Assembly (NCBI GenBank): GCA_001970855.1
Contig: LSSN01003863.1
Location: 1 to 14,341, forward strand
DNA: 14,341 nt
Direction of reading: 5' to 3'
DNA from: Smittium culicis
Taxonomy: Eukaryota; Kickxellomycota; Harpellomycetes; Harpellales; Legeriomycetaceae
A model generated the notes under the pieces. It was not told the DNA's origin. It ran no database searches and saw nothing but the letters and a program-made list of their open reading frames with translations. Both the position numbers and the translations under genes were made by a program. Of the stretch, positions 7,441-14,341 are shown piece by piece (the first letter of the stretch is position 1; the number at the start of each line of letters is the position of its first letter).

Positions 7441-10400
7441 TATTTATATACTTTTTATTTTTCGAATATTATTTTTGTCCTTTAATTCACTTTATTTTTA
7501 GTCATATTTTTAACCATATATTTTAGCCAAATTTTCTGCTAATATAATGTTATATTTTGGATAATAATTTTCCAGACTAAATTCATGTAAATTATAAAAG
7601 ACTTTATATATTTAAAAAAATTTGTCCAATTAACAATTATTATTTAAAGTTTTGATATTTTACGATATATTATTAATAAATACATATGTAATATTTGGTT
7701 TTATTATTTTTTGTACTACTACATTTTAGAAATAAATACTCACAGCGATTCGTACATTTATTATAAAAATTAAAAAAATTTTATCAAATCAGAAAATTAC
7801 TAATATTGAACAAAGTATTAAAACATTTTCTATCCACAAATATAATCCAAATCCTAGAAAGTTTATGTTTACTTCTTCAAATAAAGGGCTCCAACCTTTA
7901 TCCCATTTATCACTTCAAGTAAATTCACCTAATTATCAGATTTATTTGAGACTAGCTGAACTCTTAAAAATGTTAATCAAAATTCATTCGATTTTCCATT
8001 TACTATCTATCTCAGTTTTTTTAACTTGACACAAAGAAAATATGTATCTCTTTATATACAAATATTTTTAATAATTTTTTGAAAATGTAAGAAAATCAAT
8101 TCAACTACTTTTCTATGCAAGTATAAATATCATTTATACTAAAATTTCATCAATATTTAAGTTTTATTTTAAAAATATACTCTAAAAAATCATTATGACT
8201 TATAATTTTTTTTTTTTTTTTTCGTTATATAAGTATGGTTTTTTTATTCACAAGCTTTTATATATACTGCTCATTCTTAATAAGCATTCATAATATATGG
8301 TATATAATGAAACTAGTTATAAAATAATTTAAACTATAAGGTTTTTAATAATAGAATTGATAACAAAATATGCTTCTTTAAGCTTTATACTAAATTTATT
8401 TCAACAAATAATCATTAAATCGTTGCATTAACAGCTTGATTTAACAATAACGGCTACTTATATCCACTTTGAATTACGTTAATCACAGCTACAGCAATTT
8501 AACACAACTGTTGCACTGTTTAAAAATTTCTGTGTTCTCCTAAATCGCTACTAAAGAAATTTTACCCTATCTCACAATAAAACTATATTAAATTTTACTC
8601 ACAAAAAACGGGAAATTATTGAATCTCTAATATCCTTAAACACGTAATTTAATTTCATCAATGTTACCTATAAAATATTCATATTCATTATAATCGAAAA
8701 TTACAATGCTTTATTTCAATTTAATTTGCTTTTTGATCGAATAGTAATCAGATTAAGATAAAAAACAATTCAATTAAAAATAATATGAAAAAATCATGAA
8801 AATTTATTTTAACTATATTAAAAAGTAAAATGAAATTAAAGTCGAGTTAATATATACTTTAATTTTGTACTACATTTTTTTGTTGATTTTAAGAAATTTT
8901 TATGAATAAATATATCATATATCATTAATTCACTATTGTAACTAATAGCCTAAAAAACTGAAATAAATCTATGCTAATGAATATACTAAACCAGAATAAG
9001 CTTGATTCTCTTACAAAATAGTAATATTTATAGTTTTTATTATATCACGGAAAATTTTGATTGAACCAGAGTATTCAGTAATGAGAAGAATAAATCATAC
9101 AATATCATAAAGTCATGGTATAATATCAAACATTTCATTTATTAACCGCGAAAATTTTAAAAAATCTTTACTATATCGATAATATAATATAACTTGAAAA
9201 ATCATTTTAATCAGATTATTTAGAAAAATCTATCTAAAATTTTCCATAATCCTGCTCTATTTTAATATTTAATAATATGCGGAATTTTTGAATAAATTTT
9301 ATTATATTTTATTATATTTTTATTCGTATATGATAAATAAAAATCACAAATATATTAGAAAAATTATAAATATCTAAAATTATAATTTAAATTAATAATA
9401 ATTTTACCATTTATTAATATCAAATATTAGTAAATTAAACTATTTCTTTAATTTTGAGGCTGATATTCAATAAATTTGATAAATACTGTTATTTAGCTAC
9501 TAATTATGTGAAAAAAACATATTTTAATTTAGGTTATCTTTCTCCTTATAACACTGTATAACCTATAAATAGGCTATCTTATATTTTATATGAACTTGGA
9601 ATTTTTTATAATGCAGTGCATAGAACTCTCAAAAGTAAAAAAAATTAAAGAGCGAAAGCTTAGTTTGGTTGTTAAATATTAATATTTAAAAATATAATTT
9701 CTTATATGTATTAAAAAAGTACATAAAATTTTTTTTTATATATATAACGTGCATTATTTTATAAAGAAAGTTTGGAATAAGAGATTAATTTAAAATTTTT
9801 TTTTTTTGGGTATTTAATGCTCAATTTTTATGATTAAATAATATTCTATAAAATTTTTTAAATTTATCTTTAAATTCAATATAAAAAATTACTCCCTTAA
9901 TTAATAAGTATTTATCGATAATATAAAGAGATGGAGATCTATTTTCTTCACTCTACATTATATAATTATAAAACATTAAAACAAGAATTAAAATCAGTAT
10001 AGAACCCATTAAATAAAACTCGTTTGTTGTTTCTGCTATTAATTTAATAATTAAATTGAATTACATTTAAATTTCTATTTATTCAGATGAATTAGGATAA
10101 AAAAAAATTTTATAATATAAAATAGCCGTAAATAATAAATAAGGCATTTTTACTTTATTTTTAACAATAAAATCAAATTCTAAATTTAAAATAGTACATA
10201 AAAATTCAAATTAAAATTTCCATAAAGAGCTAAAATAATAATTTACTGTTGAATGGGTAAAAAAAAAGATTTTATAAGAGTTATAAAATACCAATGCTTT
10301 ATAAAACGCAAGACTTAAATTGGTTAAAAATAATTCCAGGTTTATTGGAGTAAAACTAAGTATATGTTATGTTTGCGAATATAAATAGCATTAAAATAGC

Positions 10401-13400
10401 TATTTTCCGTGTTTTATGTCTAACCAGCTCATTTAAAAACGAATAATAGAATATTACATAAGTAAAATGTTCAGTTTTATAATATTTAATTTTAGATTTT
10501 TTAATCGTCTTTAAATTGAATTTTCTTTTTAAATGTTTTATAAAAAATAATTATCAATGCTATAAGGTGTATTTTTTTGGTTTATCTAGACTTTATTTTG
10601 TAATTTTACAAGAATAAATTTTTAAATATTGTTAAATATTCCAATAGCTATTCAGAAATATTACTCATTTTAATTCATTAAATATAAAATATCGCATGTA
10701 TATGTAAAATTTTCATATTTATAATAAAATTTTTTTCTATGAAATTAAGAATTCTCACTCTTGAATGAAATGGATTACTAAATTAAATTACTTTTTAAGG
10801 GTTATATTTTTAATTAGATGAAATTTATCCATAATATTTTATAGAATTTGATCAAAAATTAGATTTTTAATAATTTATAACTTAAAATAAACTGATAATT
10901 GCCTACATTAAGTTTTATCTTTAAAAACCCCCCTTCGTAATTTTTACTAGACTAAAAACTTATCCTGAAAAAATGATAATATCAATAGTTAACAAGTCAT
11001 ATATTTATGAAATTAAAATTACATTTATAATTGAATAAAATACAATCGCAATAAAAGTAACTAATGAAGAATTATACAAGAAAATCATGTAATACTCTAT
11101 ATCAGCAACTCAAGATATTATCGTTGTTTTTATTTAAAATTATCAACTAGAAACAAAATTTCTTCACTAATAATTTTTTATCAAATTATAACAATATCTA
11201 TCAGTTAAGAAGATAGCATTTAATCTAATCACAATTAATTTCAAATTAATACCAAATCCAAAAGAAAATTATTTTTAGTAACTTTCAGAAAATAATCGAG
11301 TTAAATATAGCTTTATTTCTAATTAAATAATCTTTAATACTGTTTTTTCATTTATTTAGTTAACTATAAATCAAAATTTATATAAATTTGATAGATATGT
11401 ACTTATTTAATATAATAATTATACATTAATTGTGTTTTATCTTTTCTAAAAAAATTGTATTATGACCATATTTATCCAAGATTAAATATATTGAATATCG
11501 ATTTCTCGTTTATTTTCATGTAAATTATCAAATTAGTGATATCAATTTTACTTTAACAATAACAAAATATTAAAGTTTAAGGTAAAACTCTAAATATATC
11601 AATATCCTATTTTTATTTCAGACCTCAATTTTTTTTTAAAAAATTCATTTCAAATATAAATGCTTTATTAAAACTTTATTTTGTAGATTCTAATTAACGA
11701 GTAAATTTATAAATAACGAGAGAAAAAATATTCTCTCATAAAATATTTCCCAAAACCTTCAATTAGTATATAGAAATTTTTCATTCCTAGAACAAAAATA
11801 TTAGGATTATGTCTTATATTATTTTCTCACCGGGAACCCATTAATTTCTAATCTCTAAATCAAAAACACCTAAAACTTCCATATAGCTAAAATCGTCAGA
11901 TATCTTGTCTCTAAAAAACACCATCCTTATAAAATTACCTCTTCAAAATATATTCGATTAATTTATTCAAATTGCTCCATATAAATAAATAAATTCTATC
12001 AGATAAACTCAAATACTTTAAATAATATCCTCTTTTAGATTTAATATTGCACGGTTTAGAAAGAAAAAATCAATGCAAATAAATCTAAAGCAAAATAATC
12101 GCAATAAACTAATTTATTCGACTAGGCTTGCCAAAATATAGCTAAGATTAAATTTGACTTATTAAAAGGTTTAAAATTTTATCAAAACTAGCAATATTCT
12201 CAATAAATCATAAATATTGTAGATATCTACAATCAAAGAAAAATATAATTGACATAATTTTATATTAGATATTCTAATTTATACTAAAATAATTATATCA
12301 AAAAAACTTCATGTGTGTATAAATTGTTTTAGTTTCTGACGTCTAATGTGAGAATAAGATCAACTGCTCTCATTCATAAATAGAATAGTGAGCTAAAAAA
12401 CGAATAATAATATAAAAATAAGGGTTAATCAGAGTAGTTTGTAATCAAATTGACCGTAGAAATGATTTCTATAACCTTCTCTTCGATGAATCATATCTAG
12501 ATGTTATTAGCTATCACGAAAAAAATTCTTTACTCAATTTTAAAAATTTATTTACATTAAGATATTTCAATAATTAATTTTTTTATATTGAGCGCCTCGG
12601 TAATTCTGATTAAAATATCTATATACCCTCCCACGAAGTTACGATCAATGTTAATTTTATAATATTTATACTGTGATCTTGCAAGAATTAAAAAAATCTA
12701 TAAAATGATAGATTCCAAAAATAAAGATACCAAATTAAACTATCTCCCGATCTAGAAGATTACTATTCGATTCAATTTATTTATTAAATCTGATATAAGA
12801 AATTTATGAAGATTTTTTAAATTAAATCAAATTACAATTTTAACAGTTAGTGACTTCATTAGATATCGTTATATTTCATGATGAGCTCGAAAAAACTTAA
12901 CAATTTAGTCAGTATAAATTTAATGTTTTTGACAAGTATTATAATTTTTCAATCAGTGTGATTTTAAATAGCGATTACATATCAATTCGTGGATATAAAT
13001 TGTATTTATCATTCATAGAAGCTAATTAAAAAGACGCTATAATTGAATAAGTTAATAATAAAGCTAAATTTTATTATAAATATTAGAGATATGAATGATA
13101 AAATACCAATTGATAGTTTGGAAATCGCGTTAAAATTTTTTGCTTAATTTATATAACAGAATCATTGCGTAGATAGGATTTGAATGATCTTTAAAATTAT
13201 TTGTATTGAAAAATAAGTTTCATAGTTAAATCCGCTATGTAAAGAAATAAATCAAAATCCAAAAAAATTGATAACAAAAAAAAATATGCATATGAATCAA
13301 ATCAACTGCTTATGACTATAATTCAAAAGAAAATACTAACAATATACAGTATTAAAACTAATATTTAAAAAAAGCAGTTAACAATTTCAAAATTGGGCAA

Positions 13401-13481
13401 GTAGACACAATTGCTTCGATGAAAAAAAATATCTACAGACTAATAAAATTGTATTTAATTCTTTTACCAATAACTAATTAA
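7441..13481. other. Extremely AT-rich gene desert
   Basis: About 6 kb with A+T around four fifths or more by eye. No open frame of useful length was found on either strand and no tRNA, rRNA or transposon signature. It contains homopolymers such as 17 T's at 8206-8222 and 12 T's at 9796-9807, and many short A/T palindromes expected by composition. No large tandem or dispersed repeat is obvious. Possible meanings are an eroded, mutation-saturated transposon bed, an AT-rich isochore, or centromere-like DNA; the sequence alone does not decide. Confidence 0.7.
13002..13106. repeat. Imperfect inverted repeat, arms about 16 bp
   Basis: GTATTTATCATTCATA at 13002-13017 is the reverse complement of TATGAATGATAAAATAC at 13090-13106, except for one extra A. 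The spacer is 72 bases. The arms are longer than most chance palindromes nearby, but the AT bias raises the background. Function unknown; it may be a remnant of a small element or a cruciform-forming site. Confidence 0.4.
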
Positions 13482-13796
13482 CTTCATATAATTATAATAA
13501 AAATCTGCTATATCAATCTACACTCAAAGCACCATACTAAACACTCAGCCATAGAGGCTAATAAAAACGCGACTTTCAATAAACATTATTTGAATTACAA
13601 TACTACAAATTTCAAAGTCAAATATAAAAGAAAGGCTAAAAAAATTCAAACAATCATTATATTTATTGACGTCTACAAATTGCCCCTGATAAAACGAATA
13701 AAATCTTCCAAATACATATTTATCGAAACCACAAAAAATATACAAAATGATTACCCGGATTGCCTCGAAAATATCTCTCAACAGATACAAACATAA
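13482..13796 (+). CDS. Weak open frame, possible small or chance ORF
   Basis: This phase is open for 104 codons between a TAA at 13479 and the TAA at 13797, but it contains no early ATG start. The translation is rich in K, I, N and T, with a more mixed segment near its end (DYPDCLENISQQIQT). The opposite strand is also open from an ATG at 13838 down to 13545 for 97 codons, with a hydrophobic, membrane-like N-terminal part. At most one can be real. Both fall where the base composition changes from A/T to A/C-rich, which lowers stop density by itself. No family is recognised. Confidence 0.12.
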   Translation, partial: LHIIIIKICYINLHSKHHTKHSAIEANKNATFNKHYLNYNTTNFKVKYKRKAKKIQTIIIFIDVYKLPLIKRIKSSKYIFIETTKNIQNDYPDCLENISQQIQT

Positions 13797-14057
13797 AATA
13801 CTCACAAAAGTTGTCACTATCAAAATATCCAAGCACATCTATAATATAAATCCTTATTCTTGAAAAAAACTCGCATTGAATCTATCTAAATAGATATTTC
13901 ACCACGATATCAAAAAAAATTCTAACGACCCAAATCAAAATAAAAAACAGATCCCACTTAACTAATGATTAAATTTATAATATAATCAAAAACATTGTGA
14001 ATCAGGTAGTAGACTCAAATAATTACCTCACCTACCTCAATCGATATCCATAGCACC
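13797..14057. other. A/C-rich spacer
   Basis: The plus strand becomes poor in G and richer in A and C approaching the terminal repeats. No gene or RNA is seen. Confidence 0.5.
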
Positions 14058-14090
14058 TCAACCAACCCAACCAACCGAACCAACCACAAC
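14058..14090 (+). repeat. CAAC/CCAA-rich degenerate repeat
   Basis: A short tract built from irregular AACC/CCAA units leads directly into the 8-bp array. On the minus strand it reads as GGTT-type units. It may be a degenerate founder or flank of the array. Confidence 0.6.
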
Positions 14091-14100
14091 TTTCCCTCAC

Positions 14101-14341
14101 CTCCTCACCTCCTCACCTCCTCACCTCCTCACCTCCTCACCTCCTCACCTCCTCACCTCCTCACCTCCTCACCTCCTCACCTCCTCACCTCCTCACCTCC
14201 TCACCTCCTCACCTCCTCACCTCCTCACCTCCTCACCTCCTCACCTCCTCACCTCCTCACCTCCTCACCTCCTCACCTCCTCACCTCCTCACCTCCTCAC
14301 CTCCTCACCTCCTCACCTCCTCACCTCCTCACCTCCTCACC
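14101..14341 (+). repeat. Perfect tandem array of CTCCTCAC, 30 copies, at contig end
   Basis: From 14101 the 8-base unit CTCCTCAC repeats 30 times without a mismatch, plus one base, and the contig ends inside it. The preceding bases 14095-14100 match the end of a unit. The minus strand carries GTGAGGAG, that is GGAGG blocks separated by TGA, giving two-tetrad G-quadruplex potential; the plus strand could form an i-motif. A telomere at a right-hand end should show its G-rich strand reading outward on the plus strand. Here the C-rich strand does, so orientation argues for an internal minisatellite or an assembly artefact. Confidence 0.9.

Noticed and set aside
11718..11737. GAGAGAA/TTCTCTC hairpin in the AT desert
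   Set aside because: A 7-base stem is expected by chance several times in 6 kb of such biased sequence, and nothing nearby suggests an RNA gene or terminator.
14101..14341. Telomere at the right end
   Set aside because: The plus strand is C-rich toward the right end, whereas a telomere there should be G-rich on that strand. Kept as a tandem array only.

Overview
This window looks like nuclear DNA from a very AT-rich fungus. The basis is one intact B-type cyclin of the Cdc13/NimE/Clb kind, a small split gene resembling the fungal DASH kinetochore subunit Hsk3, short introns with GT...AG borders, and a 5'-truncated non-LTR (LINE) retrotransposon fragment. Strong A+T bias, LINE debris and compact spliced genes would suit an early-diverging filamentous lineage such as Harpellales-like fungi, but that placement is a guess from general appearance. 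The standard genetic code is used in the cyclin.

Layout. 1-526: the contig opens in 21 T's, which read on the minus strand as a poly(A) tail preceded by an AATAAA signal. This runs into a decayed coding-like stretch that reads best on the plus strand. 727-1035: a two-exon gene for a 66-residue Hsk3-like protein. 1036-3065: AT-rich spacer, then about 1.5 kb of degenerate coding-like sequence with several in-frame stops and frame changes. 3065-4068: a short family of repeated motifs, then the cyclin promoter (CCAAT boxes, an MCB-like core joined to two tandem forkhead-type sites, a TATA box) and a G-poor leader with no ATG. 4069-6006: the 645-residue mitotic cyclin. 6602-about 7440: a GC-rich LINE 3' fragment carrying the CCHC zinc motif, frameshifted at a run of 13 G's. 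7441-13481: about 6 kb of extremely AT-rich DNA with no recognisable gene. 13482-14341: an A/C-rich segment with one weak open frame, CAAC-rich sequence, and a perfect array of 30 copies of an 8-bp unit that runs off the contig end.

The two credible living genes both serve mitosis. The cyclin would activate the mitotic CDK, and the Hsk3-like protein would belong to the DASH ring that couples kinetochores to microtubules. They are separate transcription units about 3 kb apart, so this is co-location and not an operon. The most notable observations are the cyclin's lack of a canonical destruction box or KEN box, the cell-cycle-type motif cluster in its promoter, the spliced Hsk3 candidate, and the 8-bp array whose orientation is wrong for a telomere. 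I found no convincing wholly new biological system.
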